A stretch of 59,165 nt of DNA, taken from positions 1 to 59,165 of the forward strand of contig DAOUQF010000007.1 of assembly GCA_030625815.1 (NCBI GenBank), written 5' to 3'. Position numbers and translations under genes: made by a program. The notes below the pieces were generated by a model. That model was not told the origin of the DNA. It was given only the letters and a program-made list of their open reading frames with translations, and did not search any database. Each line of letters starts with the position of its first letter. The stretch's first letter is position 1. This document shows positions 34,713 through 44,317 of this stretch, piece after piece. The stretch is from Eubacteriales bacterium. GTDB taxonomy: Bacteria; Bacillota; Clostridia; Tissierellales; GPF-1.

Positions 34713-36240
34713 TGGTTTTCTCTCCTTGACCGATTGAGTATTTCATAATTTCTTCTTGCGTCATTCGCTCTTTTGGTATTTCAGCAACCAACTTGCCTTC
34801 AAACATGACATATACCCGATCGCTCATCCCAATAATTTCGGGCAGTTCTGATGAAATCATGATGATCGATTTTCCTCGCGAAACATACTCATTCATAATC
34901 CCATAGATCTCATATTTTGATCCCACATCAATCCCCCGGGTCGGTTCATCAACAATCAATACATCCGGGGATGTCAGCAAACATTTGCTCAAAACAACCT
35001 TCTGTTGATTCCCCCCACTGAGATTCATGACTTTTTGCTCTACATTCGGGGTTTTTATTTGCAATGCCGTTCGGTATTCCTCAGCATTTTTAATTTCTTC
35101 ATTATCGTTAATGACATTTCGATGGGTAATTGCCTGCAAACTGGAGATCGAAATATTACTCTTGATGTCTTGGATCAGAATCAATCCTTTTTCTTTTCGA
35201 TCTTCCGTCAAATAGTTGATTCCCGCTTCAATCGACTGCTTCGGAGAATTCAATTCAATCCGCTTCTCGTTCAGTATCAAGTCACCCTCAATTTTTGAGC
35301 CAAAGGACTTTCCAAAGATACTCATGGCCAACTCCGTACGACCCGCGCCCATAAGCCCTGATATACCAACGATTTCGCCTCGTCTCACATGAAAATTCGC
35401 ATCGTCAATCACCTTTTTACCACCAGAATCATATACATTCCAATTCTTGACTTCCATCAAAATATCTTCAATTTCAACATCCCTTGCCGGGTATCGATTG
35501 GTCAATTCACGACCGACCATCAGTCTGACGATTTCATTTTCATCGATCTCTTGCTCTCCGCGGTCCATTGTTGCAACGGTTTGCCCGTCTCGCAATACCG
35601 TAACCTCGTTTGCCACTTCCATGACTTCGTTCAGCTTATGAGAGATCATGATACAGGTAATTCCCTGTTTTCGTAAGTCCTTCAATATTTCCAATAAATT
35701 TGCGCTGTCATCATCATTCAATGCCGCTGTCGGTTCATCTAGAATCAAAAGCTTGACATCTTTTGCTAATTGCTTGGCAATTTCAATTAATTGTTGCTTC
35801 CCAACCCCCAATTCCTTCACAGGTGTGTCGGGATTCACCTCTAAGTTTACCTTTTTCAAAACGCCCTGCGCTTTCAGTATGGTTTCATTCCAGTCAATCA
35901 CAGCACCCTTTTTAATTTCATTTCCAAGGAAGATATTTTCGTATACGCTCATTTCTGGAATCAACGCCAGCTCTTGATAGATAATTGCAATTCCAACTTT
36001 TTCACTGTCTTTTATGTTCGAAAATTCCTGCACTTCTCCGTTTAATACAATGTCTCCAGAATATGTTCCATGCGGATAAACTCCGCTCAACACTTTCATA
36101 AGTGTCGATTTTCCAGCACCGTTTTCACCAACAAGACAAAGGATTTCCCCTCTTTTGACTTTAAAATCAACGGCATCCAAAGCCTTTACGCCTGGAAACT
36201 CTTTTGTTATATTCTTCATTTCTAGAATAAAATCAGCCAT
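34705..36240 (-). CDS. mmsA: Multiple-monosaccharide ABC transporter ATPase (MmsA/GguA type), two ABC domains
   Basis: 511 residues from ATG 36240, five to six bases after GGAGGG; a longer frame lacks support. Two fused ABC domains: the first has Walker A GENGAGKST and LLILDEPTAALND, the second a degenerate Walker A (GLMGAGRTE) with signature LSGGNQQK and LIVDEPTRGIDVG. The wording MKVLSGVYPHGTYSGDI and IIYQELALIPEMSVYENIF follows GguA more closely than RbsA. Energises sugar import with the permease downstream. Confidence 0.9.
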   Translation of the reverse strand: MADFILEMKNITKEFPGVKALDAVDFKVKRGEILCLVGENGAGKSTLMKVLSGVYPHGTYSGDIVLNGEVQEFSNIKDSEKVGIAIIYQELALIPEMSVYENIFLGNEIKKGAVIDWNETILKAQGVLKKVNLEVNPDTPVKELGVGKQQLIEIAKQLAKDVKLLILDEPTAALNDDDSANLLEILKDLRKQGITCIMISHKLNEVMEVANEVTVLRDGQTVATMDRGEQEIDENEIVRLMVGRELTNRYPARDVEIEDILMEVKNWNVYDSGGKKVIDDANFHVRRGEIVGISGLMGAGRTELAMSIFGKSFGSKIEGDLILNEKRIELNSPKQSIEAGINYLTEDRKEKGLILIQDIKSNISISSLQAITHRNVINDNEEIKNAEEYRTALQIKTPNVEQKVMNLSGGNQQKVVLSKCLLTSPDVLIVDEPTRGIDVGSKYEIYGIMNEYVSRGKSIIMISSELPEIIGMSDRVYVMFEGKLVAEIPKERMTQEEIMKYSIGQGEKTNG

Positions 36241-36295
36241 TCCACACCCTCCATTGACTCGCTGAACGCTGCTCATCAAATTTCAAATGAAGAGC

Positions 36296-36316
36296 CAGGT
36301 GCTTGTTGCGCACCTG
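36296..36316 (-). other. Intergenic hairpin between the binding-protein and ATPase genes
   Basis: CAGGTGC / GCACCTG stem with a seven-base loop and no T run. Such hairpins protect the more abundant binding-protein part of the transcript; the role here is inferred. Confidence 0.5.
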
Positions 36317-36343
36317 ACACCCCATTTCTTTCACTCTACTGTC

Positions 36344-37393
36344 TTAGTTTAATTCGTCCGCGTTGATGTATCCGCTATCGACTAGCAATTCTTGGAAGTT
36401 GTCTTGCGTAACCACTTTTGGCTCAAGCAATACAGACTTCACTTCGATCGATCCGTTATCAACCAAACCGTTGGTCTCAACAGTGTCTCCGTTTCCAATG
36501 GTTATTGCCATATCAATCGCCGCTTTTGCAAGGGCTCTTGTATCTTTAAAAATTGTCATCGCTTGCTCGCCAGAACGAATTCGTTTAACTGCTGCCAATT
36601 CTGAATCTTGACCTGTAACAACCGGAACATCCAAGCCAGCTGCTTTGAATGCTTCAATAATACCACCGGCAGTGCCATCATTAGGCGCTAAAACGCCGAC
36701 AACATTTTCATCTGCATTGGCCGTCAAAATATTCGATGCTCTGTTTTGTGCATTTGCAGGCACCCAGTTATCCGTTGCAACTTGTTGGAACTCTGTTCCG
36801 CCAATCACCTTGTAATCACCGCTGTCAATTTTCGGTTGAATCACGCTCATTGCTCCTTGGAAGAACAATTTTGCATTGTTGTCTGTCGGCGCACCCGCAA
36901 ACAACATGATTGTTCCCGGCTCCACCGTATCCACAAAGTATTCGCCTTGCAATCTGCCAACCGCTTCATTGTCAAACGACAGGTAGTAGTCAAGAGAATC
37001 AGAAGATGTTACCAAACGATCATAAGAAATAACCGGTACATTTTCTTCGTGGGCTTTTTTAATCAATTCCGCTGATGCAGATGCATCATGTGGGGCTAGG
37101 ATCAAAACATCGATGCCTTGAGTTAACAAATTTTCAACTTGTTGTGTTTGTTGTGCTTGATCGGCGTCAGCAATTTGAACTTTGATTTCATAGCCCATTT
37201 CTTCCGCGTATACCACCATAGCCTCTTTATCCTTTACCCATCGCTCTTCTCGCTGGGTTGGAAGTGAAACGCCAATCACCAATGATTTTTCCTCGCCATT
37301 TGCTGCCGGTTCGCTTGATGCGCATCCGCCCAACACCGGGATCACTAATAGTACAATAAGCGCTGCAATCATAATCTTAGAAAACTTTTTCAT
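36344..37393 (-). CDS. chvE: ChvE-like monosaccharide-binding lipoprotein
   Basis: 349 residues from ATG 37393 after GGAGGG. Lipobox LGGC (Cys about 23). Type I periplasmic-binding fold: SLPTQREERWVKDKEAM, APHDASASAELIKKA, ISYDRLV, then GAPTDNNAKLFFQGAMSV and VTGQDSELAAVKRI. The PTDNNA and QGAMSVIQPKIDSG stretches follow ChvE rather than RbsB or XylF. It captures aldoses outside the membrane. First gene of the importer operon; an inverted repeat upstream may bind the YesN-type regulator. Confidence 0.88.
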   Translation of the reverse strand: MKKFSKIMIAALIVLLVIPVLGGCASSEPAANGEEKSLVIGVSLPTQREERWVKDKEAMVVYAEEMGYEIKVQIADADQAQQTQQVENLLTQGIDVLILAPHDASASAELIKKAHEENVPVISYDRLVTSSDSLDYYLSFDNEAVGRLQGEYFVDTVEPGTIMLFAGAPTDNNAKLFFQGAMSVIQPKIDSGDYKVIGGTEFQQVATDNWVPANAQNRASNILTANADENVVGVLAPNDGTAGGIIEAFKAAGLDVPVVTGQDSELAAVKRIRSGEQAMTIFKDTRALAKAAIDMAITIGNGDTVETNGLVDNGSIEVKSVLLEPKVVTQDNFQELLVDSGYINADELN

Positions 37394-37422
37394 CTTTTCC
37401 CTCCACATGTTTTAATTTCAAT

Positions 37423-37450
37423 TTGATCATACCGAATTTTTCATGATCAA
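37423..37450. promoter_or_regulatory. Inverted repeat upstream of the sugar importer
   Basis: TTGATCAT (37423-37430) and ATGATCAA (37443-37450) separated by 12 bases, 30 bases before the chvE-like start. A candidate site for the AraC-type response regulator encoded next door. Confidence 0.4.
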
Positions 37451-37515
37451 TCACTTGACTCACTTAACGGATAAAAAGAAATCGTTTTCAGATTGCAGGA
37501 AAATGTTATCCCGGC

Positions 37516-37557
37516 ACGAAAAAACAGCACAAACTTAATGTTAAGTTTGTGCTGTTT
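37516..37557 (-). terminator. Terminator of the sensor operon
   Basis: Perfect 17-base-pair stem (37522-37538 with 37541-37557) and TG loop; the minus strand continues with six T from the A-run at 37519-37524. Confidence 0.92.
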
Positions 37558-37566
37558 CGTCGATCG

Positions 37567-38634
37567 CTATTCTTGCTTCGCATTGATATACACAGATTCT
37601 CGATCATGAAAACCGGATTCAATAATAATTTCATCCATATTCTCCTGATCAACGACTATCGTTTGAAGCTTCACATATGGAACCACATGACTCAGATACT
37701 CATTGTCGATGGACTCCTGATATTCAAACGCTTGATCCTGCATCAGCAAGAGTCCATAATCCACCGCTGCTCGCGACAAGGCATTGATCGGTTTATAGAT
37801 CGTCGCCCATTGCGTCCCCTCAACGATTCGTTGGCACGCGGACAATTCAGCATCCTGTCCAGTCACCACAACTTTTCCCGCAAGGCTTCGCTCCGCCAAC
37901 GCTTGGATCGCGCCGGTTGCAAGGGTGTCGTTCGCTGCAATAATGCCATCGATTCGCATCCCTTGATTCAATACTTTTTCTATGATGTCAAAGGCTTTGC
38001 CTTCCCGCCATCCTTCCGCCCACACTTCAGCAATGATATCGATCGAATTGAGATCGGATCGTTCAATTGTATTTTTGATCCCCTCATAGATCAGCTGGGA
38101 GTTGAAGTCATCGGGATCTCCATTGATGATGACAATCTTCTTTTTGCCGTCTGGCGTTTCCCCTATTCCCTTCAAAACCTCACTGGCTAGGTTTTCTCCA
38201 ATCACCTTGTCGTCAAAGGACAAATACAAATCCACCTCACCCCCGGTTAGCAGCCGATCATAGGCAATCACTTTGATTCCCTCTCGCTCAGCCAGCCGAA
38301 GTTCTTCCACAAAAGCATCGAATTTGCTTGGCAAAATCACCAACAAGTCAACCTTGGCTTGAATCAATTTCTTAATCTGTTCTTTTTGCAACGCCACATC
38401 GTCGTTGGCGATTTGCACATTCACATCGATTCCCTTTTCATTGGCATAGGAAACAAAAGTTTCCATATCCCGTTGCCATCGTTCCACCACAAGGCTGTCA
38501 AATGAAAGCCCAACAGTATAGCCCTCCTCTTCCCCTTGAGTCATCTGCATCTCAGAATTCTGCGAATTCCGAATAGAAATTCCACCCAAAACAAGCAAAA
38601 GGATCGCAACAACAATCCATTTCCAATTTTTCAT
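37567..38634 (-). CDS. Membrane-anchored XylF-like sugar-binding sensor
   Basis: 355 residues; two adjacent ATGs at 38637 and 38634, the second better spaced after AGAGGG. One N-terminal hydrophobic helix (WIVVAILLLVLGGISI) without a lipobox Cys, so it is signal-anchored rather than a lipoprotein. The rest is a type I sugar-binding fold: VERWQRDMETFVSYANEKG, KVIAYDRLL, IIAANDTLATGAIQALA, VVTGQDAELSACQRI. Last gene of the sensor operon, two bases after the response regulator. In clostridial XylFII/LytS/YesN systems such a protein senses xylose and works through the kinase; a similar role is inferred. Confidence 0.82.
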   Translation of the reverse strand: MKNWKWIVVAILLLVLGGISIRNSQNSEMQMTQGEEEGYTVGLSFDSLVVERWQRDMETFVSYANEKGIDVNVQIANDDVALQKEQIKKLIQAKVDLLVILPSKFDAFVEELRLAEREGIKVIAYDRLLTGGEVDLYLSFDDKVIGENLASEVLKGIGETPDGKKKIVIINGDPDDFNSQLIYEGIKNTIERSDLNSIDIIAEVWAEGWREGKAFDIIEKVLNQGMRIDGIIAANDTLATGAIQALAERSLAGKVVVTGQDAELSACQRIVEGTQWATIYKPINALSRAAVDYGLLLMQDQAFEYQESIDNEYLSHVVPYVKLQTIVVDQENMDEIIIESGFHDRESVYINAKQE

Positions 38635-38640
38635 CATTCA

Positions 38641-40197
38641 TCACCCTCTATACTCGGTTGGCGTACAGCCAACGGTCTTTTTGAACGTACGAATAAAATA
38701 GTTGTAATCATTATACCCAAGCTGATCGCTAATTTCTCTAACCGATAATTGATCGGCAACCAGCAATTTTTTCGCTTCTTCCATCCGCAGCTCTTTGTGA
38801 TATTCCTTAAAACTCTTCGCGGTGTCAATCTTGAAGATGCGACTCAAATACTGTGGTGTGACCCCAATTTCTTTGGCGGCATCCTCAAGAGAAACATTCT
38901 CAAACCGATGCGCTTCAATCAATTCAAGCGCACGCATGGTAATCTCCGAAAAGTTGGCACTCTCCAAATCCTTGTATAGCTTAAAGAAAATGCGAATGTT
39001 CGTATCAAAATCAATCATCTTTGCAATTGGAGTCAAACTTAAAAACTCATTTAAATATGTTTTCGATTGATAGACCTCTTTGGATACGATATTGGTCTCT
39101 CTTGCAATTCGATAGATCAACACATAGGTTTCCATCAATGCGCGAGTCACCTGGGGTTCATAAGAAACCAACAATGGCTCATACAGGTTAATGGCTTTTC
39201 TCAATACTGTTGTCATCTTCTCGTTTTTTTGAAGAAAGTATTCGTATACCTTCTCCAACAACTCAACAAATACCTCAATGTCGTTGTCAACCGCATGTCG
39301 CTCATAAAAGATTTCCACATTCTTCCGGCTATGGGTCAAATTATATATGGATTCTTCATAAGAAGCATAGATTTCCGCAAGATCCTTTTCACTTCCTATG
39401 GAAATTCGCGTGCTAAATCCAAATTTTTTAAAAATATTCTTTTGAATCTTTTCAAAAAAGTGAAGCAAGTTATCGTTCGCTGCACCTTCCTCCGATTCAA
39501 AGTAAAGATAAATACGATCGATCGCCACATTGCCAATCAAGCACTTAAAATTGTACTTAATTTGAACTTTCAAGTATTCGGAGCACTCCTGGATCTTCAC
39601 GTTATAGTCTTCAACCGTATTCCAGTTGATTGTCTCTTTTAGCGTCGGAAACTGAATCGTGATAAATCTCCCTCGATCCAAGTCCAGGGAAAAGATCTCT
39701 CGGTATAGATGATGAGAAAACTTTCTGCCTTGAACAATGTTGATCAAGAAGTTGCTTTCCAGCAAGCCAATGGATTTATAGTACCTCTCAATGCTCTCCA
39801 GTTCTTTATCTCTTCGTTGGTTCTCCTTTTCAATCGTCCCAATGGTTTTATCGAGCGTCTTCATCAATTTCTTTTTGGTGACGGGTTTTAAGATGTAATT
39901 CTCCACATTGTACTGAAAAGACTCCTGTGCATATTCAAATTGCTCGTATGCAGACACAATCAAGATTTTTGCCGTCTGATCAAACTTTCTGGCTTCTTTA
40001 ATAAACTCCAACCCGCTCATGCCCGGCATACGAATATCCGTAATCACGATATGCGGTCTGAATGCTTCCAGTTTCAACAGACCCTCGACGCCCGTGCGCG
40101 CCGTTTCAACCTTGATATTCTCATAGTTGCTTTTCACAATATGCGTATAGGTGTCCAATACAATCGCTTCGTCATCAATGATCAATAGTCTATACAT
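38641..40197 (-). CDS. YesN-type response regulator, AraC output domain
   Basis: 518 residues. Receiver domain 1-120 (LLIIDDEAIVLDTY, phospho-acceptor Asp in IVITDIRMPGMSG near 55, Lys in YILKPVTKKK), a long middle region of about 280 residues, and a C-terminal AraC pair of helix-turn-helices (LEDAAKEIGVTPQYLSRIFK and VREISDQLGYNDYNYFIRTF). Overlaps the kinase gene by 8 bases. Likely activates the monosaccharide importer operon downstream. Confidence 0.92.
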   Translation of the reverse strand: MYRLLIIDDEAIVLDTYTHIVKSNYENIKVETARTGVEGLLKLEAFRPHIVITDIRMPGMSGLEFIKEARKFDQTAKILIVSAYEQFEYAQESFQYNVENYILKPVTKKKLMKTLDKTIGTIEKENQRRDKELESIERYYKSIGLLESNFLINIVQGRKFSHHLYREIFSLDLDRGRFITIQFPTLKETINWNTVEDYNVKIQECSEYLKVQIKYNFKCLIGNVAIDRIYLYFESEEGAANDNLLHFFEKIQKNIFKKFGFSTRISIGSEKDLAEIYASYEESIYNLTHSRKNVEIFYERHAVDNDIEVFVELLEKVYEYFLQKNEKMTTVLRKAINLYEPLLVSYEPQVTRALMETYVLIYRIARETNIVSKEVYQSKTYLNEFLSLTPIAKMIDFDTNIRIFFKLYKDLESANFSEITMRALELIEAHRFENVSLEDAAKEIGVTPQYLSRIFKIDTAKSFKEYHKELRMEEAKKLLVADQLSVREISDQLGYNDYNYFIRTFKKTVGCTPTEYRG

Positions 40198-41722
40198 GCG
40201 TCACCTCAATCGGAATTCTAATCGTTACTTTTGTCCATTCCCCTTCTTTGCTCTCGATATCAAACACCTCGTTGGAGTCGTAAAACAACTCCAGCCGGCT
40301 CTTTACGTTATCCACGCCCAGACCGGTGGTATGCCCATGTTCCGTATCGACTGCCATGACATGTGATTCGATCAGCTGATCCGTATCCAATATCGATCTG
40401 CTTTTAATCATTTCCAACTGTTCGATCGAGATGCCCCTTCCATTGTCCAACACTTCGATCCTCGCATATTCTGCCTCCCGTATAACAGAAATTTCCACCT
40501 TGCGCTCACTCGCCTTATCTCTGAAACCATGAATAAACGCATTTTCAACAAGGGGCTGCAAAATCAGGGGCGGCATTTCAAGATCCATCATTTCTTCATC
40601 AAGGGTAAAGACAAACTCAATCCCATCAGAAAAACGCACCTTCATCAACTGATAATAATTTTCGATATTCCTGATTTCATCCCGCAAGGTTACGACATTA
40701 TCAAGCCCCTTCAGATTATACCGAAACAACATCGCCAAATGATCCAGATAATCGGAGGTCCGTTCCGCCTCCTCAACCTCCGCCAAACCGACACCTGCAT
40801 TCAAAGTATTGTAGAGAAAATGCGGATTGATTTGCGATTGCAACGCCTTCAATTCCGCCTCCTTGACAATGTTTCCCATTCGCAAATTCTTGATTTCCGA
40901 GATCCTCAATTTGTTTTCCGTGATCGCCTTGTCTTGAATTTCTTCAACATACAATTTAATGCTTCGCGCCATGTCGCTGAAGGAATCCAACAACACCATC
41001 GCCTCGTCAAAGTATAAATCTTCACCGGCGACTTCATTATAATTCCCTTCTGAGATTTCTTTCGAATACTTCGAAAGCTTCTCAATCGGATGAATAACCT
41101 TATCGGTATAGTCATAAATAAAAACGATACTGATTAAAATCAAGAGGATCGTAACCATCAAAAAAGAAGTCGTCAATTGCTTGATAGACTCGGTCAAATT
41201 ATTGTAGTTCGCCAGATTGATCGCTACCTCAGATAAACTCACCTCTTGAATTTTTCTTTCGATATACAAGGTCAAATCCTTCGTGTTTTCGAAGGCTTGA
41301 ATATACTCCGTGGTGAAACGCCCCCGCTTGAACTCGATCACTCGCTCTCCCTCGTTCAAGTATTCTTTCAGCATCTGACTGATATTGCTCAACTGCAATT
41401 CAGTCTCATCATAGCTCAGTCCCGTATCATATTGCTCAATAAATGCTTCAATCTCCGTTCGCCGATCCAGATAAACAATAAAGGCATCAGAATCTTTTGT
41501 GTCCAAATACTTCTCGATGCTATCGTTCGAATCCGCCAAGATCACTTCCAAACGGCTTAATTCCTTATTGAGGTCAAACATCTGACCGGTTCTGTCATTC
41601 ACACTGATCGTAGAATAAAAAACAAAGGAATACACCAGCAGAAAACAAACCAAAAGCATAAAGACAAACCGTGTAATATGGTTGCGAATACTGTTTCCGC
41701 GAAATACATTATTCAAGATCAT
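40190..41722 (-). CDS. YesM/LytS-like sensor histidine kinase
   Basis: 510 residues from ATG 41722 (AGGTGA upstream), overlapping the preceding sensor gene by 14 bases; a longer frame lies wholly within that gene. Transmembrane helices near residues 15-35 and 200-220 enclose an extracellular helical domain; then a HAMP-like segment, the phospho-acceptor motif QSQINPHFLYNTLN (His_kinase family) and an ATPase domain with LQPLVENAFIHGF and VLDNGRGIS. Partner of the YesN-type regulator; input probably comes from the anchored sugar-binding proteins. Confidence 0.92.
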   Translation of the reverse strand: MILNNVFRGNSIRNHITRFVFMLLVCFLLVYSFVFYSTISVNDRTGQMFDLNKELSRLEVILADSNDSIEKYLDTKDSDAFIVYLDRRTEIEAFIEQYDTGLSYDETELQLSNISQMLKEYLNEGERVIEFKRGRFTTEYIQAFENTKDLTLYIERKIQEVSLSEVAINLANYNNLTESIKQLTTSFLMVTILLILISIVFIYDYTDKVIHPIEKLSKYSKEISEGNYNEVAGEDLYFDEAMVLLDSFSDMARSIKLYVEEIQDKAITENKLRISEIKNLRMGNIVKEAELKALQSQINPHFLYNTLNAGVGLAEVEEAERTSDYLDHLAMLFRYNLKGLDNVVTLRDEIRNIENYYQLMKVRFSDGIEFVFTLDEEMMDLEMPPLILQPLVENAFIHGFRDKASERKVEISVIREAEYARIEVLDNGRGISIEQLEMIKSRSILDTDQLIESHVMAVDTEHGHTTGLGVDNVKSRLELFYDSNEVFDIESKEGEWTKVTIRIPIEVTHV

Positions 41723-42710
41723 CGCGTTCACCTGCCGTTTCTTGCCCCATAATCTCAAAAGGGATCGCCTGATATGCCGAGGTCGAACGCTGATGCCCCA
41801 GTTCATAGATCGATTGAATCGCCCCGTTGCCAATCAACTGAAAATCCTCGACAGCAGACGCCACTATGGTGCCTTTCTTCAAGTAATTCACAATATCTGG
41901 ATGCTCGCTGCTTGCAATGATTTTAACGTTGCCGATCTCATTAAGATCAATCAACGCCTTCGTCACACGCAAGGAGTTGATCGGATCCGTCGCGATGATA
42001 TAATCCGGCTTGTCCTGATCCAAAACCGCCTTGATCATCGACTCAATACGTTGGTCTTCTTCCAAAAACAAGGTCTGAATTTTGCGTCCATCAATCTCAT
42101 TCATCACGGATAAGAACCCATTCAGATAGTTGTTGGCGGCAGCACCCTTTTTATCGGTGTAGTTAAAGTCAAAAACGATCAATACATTTTCAGCTTCCTC
42201 ATCTGATAAAACCAGCTCGCCCACACTCAAACCCAAGTTGTATTTGTTTGTTCCGATATAAGCGCTTCTCTCGCTAGTAATGGAATCATTCCCAACGGCA
42301 ACGACAGGAATCCCCCGGTCTTCACTCTTCTTGATAGACGCTTTCGCCCGATCATTATTGGCAAGTTTCACTACAATGCCATCGACATGGGCATACATGC
42401 TGGCTTTGAAAGCATCTTCAATTTCATCTTCATTCGTGCTGTCTTCAATGGGCTCGATTTTCACTACAACATTCAAACTCTCACTTGCGGCATTAACCCC
42501 TTCCATAAATGTCAAATGGGCATACGACTCCTCATCATCCGTTATAACCACATACTGCTGTTCTGGAATCCGCCTGAATAGATTTCCAGAGCCAGACTCG
42601 GCTGATCGGATCTGATAGGTGATGAAACCGATATATCCAATCAGCACGATCAACAACATCACCAATATGAATTTTATAACTTGAAAATTTCTAACTCTTT
42701 GACTCTTCAT
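41709..42710 (-). CDS. Membrane-anchored periplasmic-binding-fold sensor protein
   Basis: 333 residues with AGGAGAGG ahead. One N-terminal membrane helix (FILVMLLIVLIGYIGFITY) without lipobox, then a LacI-type sugar-binding fold (DGIVVKLANNDRAKASIKK, GIPVVAVGNDS, AYIGTNKYNLG, DYIIATDPINSLRVTKAL). First gene of the sensor operon, upstream of kinase and regulator. It is clearly distinct in sequence from the second anchored binding protein at 37567, so the system has two different sensors. Confidence 0.82.
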   Translation of the reverse strand: MKSQRVRNFQVIKFILVMLLIVLIGYIGFITYQIRSAESGSGNLFRRIPEQQYVVITDDEESYAHLTFMEGVNAASESLNVVVKIEPIEDSTNEDEIEDAFKASMYAHVDGIVVKLANNDRAKASIKKSEDRGIPVVAVGNDSITSERSAYIGTNKYNLGLSVGELVLSDEEAENVLIVFDFNYTDKKGAAANNYLNGFLSVMNEIDGRKIQTLFLEEDQRIESMIKAVLDQDKPDYIIATDPINSLRVTKALIDLNEIGNVKIIASSEHPDIVNYLKKGTIVASAVEDFQLIGNGAIQSIYELGHQRSTSAYQAIPFEIMGQETAGERDDLE

Positions 42711-42780
42711 CGCCTCTCCTATTCGTTACGAAACGTTTGCCGCGTTCTTTGCATCTATACTACCATATTTCCATATAGAT

Positions 42781-42810
42781 AAAAAAGATGCACAATTTCT
42801 CGTGCATCTT
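42781..42810 (-). terminator. Terminator after guanine deaminase
   Basis: Stem AAGATGCAC / GTGCATCTT (42785-42793 with 42802-42810); the minus strand continues into a T run. Same GCAC-AxTTTCTC-GTGC core as the hairpin at 31886. Confidence 0.85.
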
Positions 42811-42819
42811 CAAACCATT

Positions 42820-44067
42820 CTAGATCCGTTTTCCCTCGACATATCGCGCATAAATGTTTTGGCTGTTTCCTGTATACAAGAATTTTTCCAATCGCTCTTC
42901 AATCGAATAGAGTTCCGCGACCAAAGGGTGATCCTCGATCACCAAGGCGTCAAAGAAATACCCCGTTTCAAAACTCCCGGTCTTGCCAAAAAAGGCCCCT
43001 CCCGCCTTGGTTCCCATATAAAAAGCCTCGGAAACTCGAAGCGGTTCTAACTCCGGCGATTGCATATTAATCAGTTTTGACAACTGAATCGCCCGCGCCA
43101 TGGCATCATTGAGAGCTAGACGATGGCCGCCCGCAACATCACTGCCAAGCGTGATCTTCAATCCTCGATTCAAGTATTCCCGAACAGGCATTATCCCGCT
43201 GCGAATGTTGATGTTGGAATCGGGACAGTGGATCAAGAAGACGTCCCTCTTCTTGACTTCCATAATTTCCTCTTCCTCCATATAAATGGCATGGGCCATA
43301 AGGGCATTCCTCAACAACCCGCTTTTTCCATATACATCAAGATAGTTTTTGGCGTTAGGAAAGAGTTCCCTCACCCACTCCACCTCCCGTTTCGTTTCCG
43401 ACAAGTGGGACTGAACCGGCAGGTGGTAAATATCCGCGATCTTGCCAAGCTCGTCTAGGAGGTCCTGTGTACAGGACGGCGCAAACCGTGGAGTGACAAT
43501 GGGTTTAACCAAAGGTTCATCCTTGTACTTCCGGATCAAATAGATCGTTCCCTTCAGGGAGTCCTCCGTCGATTCAAGGATCGCTTCCGGAGCATTTCGA
43601 TTCATATTCACCTTTCCAATATACGCGCCAATGCCTTTCTCTTTGAGAATTTCAAAGAGTGTCTCCGTTGCCTCTGTTGAAGAACTTGCATAGATACACG
43701 CCCTCAAAGTTCCGCTGGCAACCAGATCCTCCGCAAAATATTCATAGGCCTTCCGAGCAAAATCCAGGTCTTTAAATTTCTTTTCCAATTCAAAGGTATA
43801 ATCTGAAAGCCATTCAAGCAATTGCTTGTTCATCCCCAGTCCCCTTTGCAGATACTGCGGCGCATGAATATGGAGATCTACAAATCCAGGTATAATCAAT
43901 CGATTCCCGTAATCCTCAATAGGCAAGCCCCTATACGCTTCAGGCAGTTCCTTATAAATGCCCTCAACTTTTCCTTCAATCGCGACGAGATAGCTGTTTT
44001 CAAACACCTCAAAACGCTCCATTCCCTTAGTGTAAATAACATTTCCCTTTACAACCAATTCATTCAT
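42820..44067 (-). CDS. guaD: Guanine deaminase (amidohydrolase)
   Basis: 415 residues. Metal-dependent amidohydrolase fold: FVDLHIHAPQYLQRGLGMN with the first His pair, QSHLSET, HAIYMEEEEI, HCPDSNINIRSGIMPV and TLGSDVAGGH with the catalytic Asp. HAPQY and SGIMPVREYL are characteristic of GuaD. It converts guanine to xanthine and ammonia. Single gene; no purine riboswitch is visible upstream. Confidence 0.93.
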   Translation of the reverse strand: MNELVVKGNVIYTKGMERFEVFENSYLVAIEGKVEGIYKELPEAYRGLPIEDYGNRLIIPGFVDLHIHAPQYLQRGLGMNKQLLEWLSDYTFELEKKFKDLDFARKAYEYFAEDLVASGTLRACIYASSSTEATETLFEILKEKGIGAYIGKVNMNRNAPEAILESTEDSLKGTIYLIRKYKDEPLVKPIVTPRFAPSCTQDLLDELGKIADIYHLPVQSHLSETKREVEWVRELFPNAKNYLDVYGKSGLLRNALMAHAIYMEEEEIMEVKKRDVFLIHCPDSNINIRSGIMPVREYLNRGLKITLGSDVAGGHRLALNDAMARAIQLSKLINMQSPELEPLRVSEAFYMGTKAGGAFFGKTGSFETGYFFDALVIEDHPLVAELYSIEERLEKFLYTGNSQNIYARYVEGKRI

Positions 44068-44284
44068 CAGAACCTCCTCGCGGCTTGCCCGTTCAATACG
44101 GCTACTATGTATAGCTCCCTCTTACAATCCCTTTATACCCGATGAACCCCAGAGAAAGACAAAGATCGTATGATCCATAGGAAATCCCCATTGCTTAAAA
44201 AAAAGAAAATTCAGTGGATCAACTGTCAGCGCCCAATCGCTTGCGTATCGACTATCAAAACTATAAATCTAATCAGTCCAATTA

Positions 44285-44317
44285 AAAAAACTCCCTGAGC
44301 GAAATCTCGCTCAGGGA
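44285..44317 (-). terminator. Terminator overlapping the end of the RNase H gene leader region
   Basis: Stem TCCCTGAGCGA / TCGCTCAGGGA (44292-44302 with 44307-44317), T run on the minus strand from the A-run at 44284-44290. Directly follows the stop codon of the gene at 44318. Confidence 0.9.
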
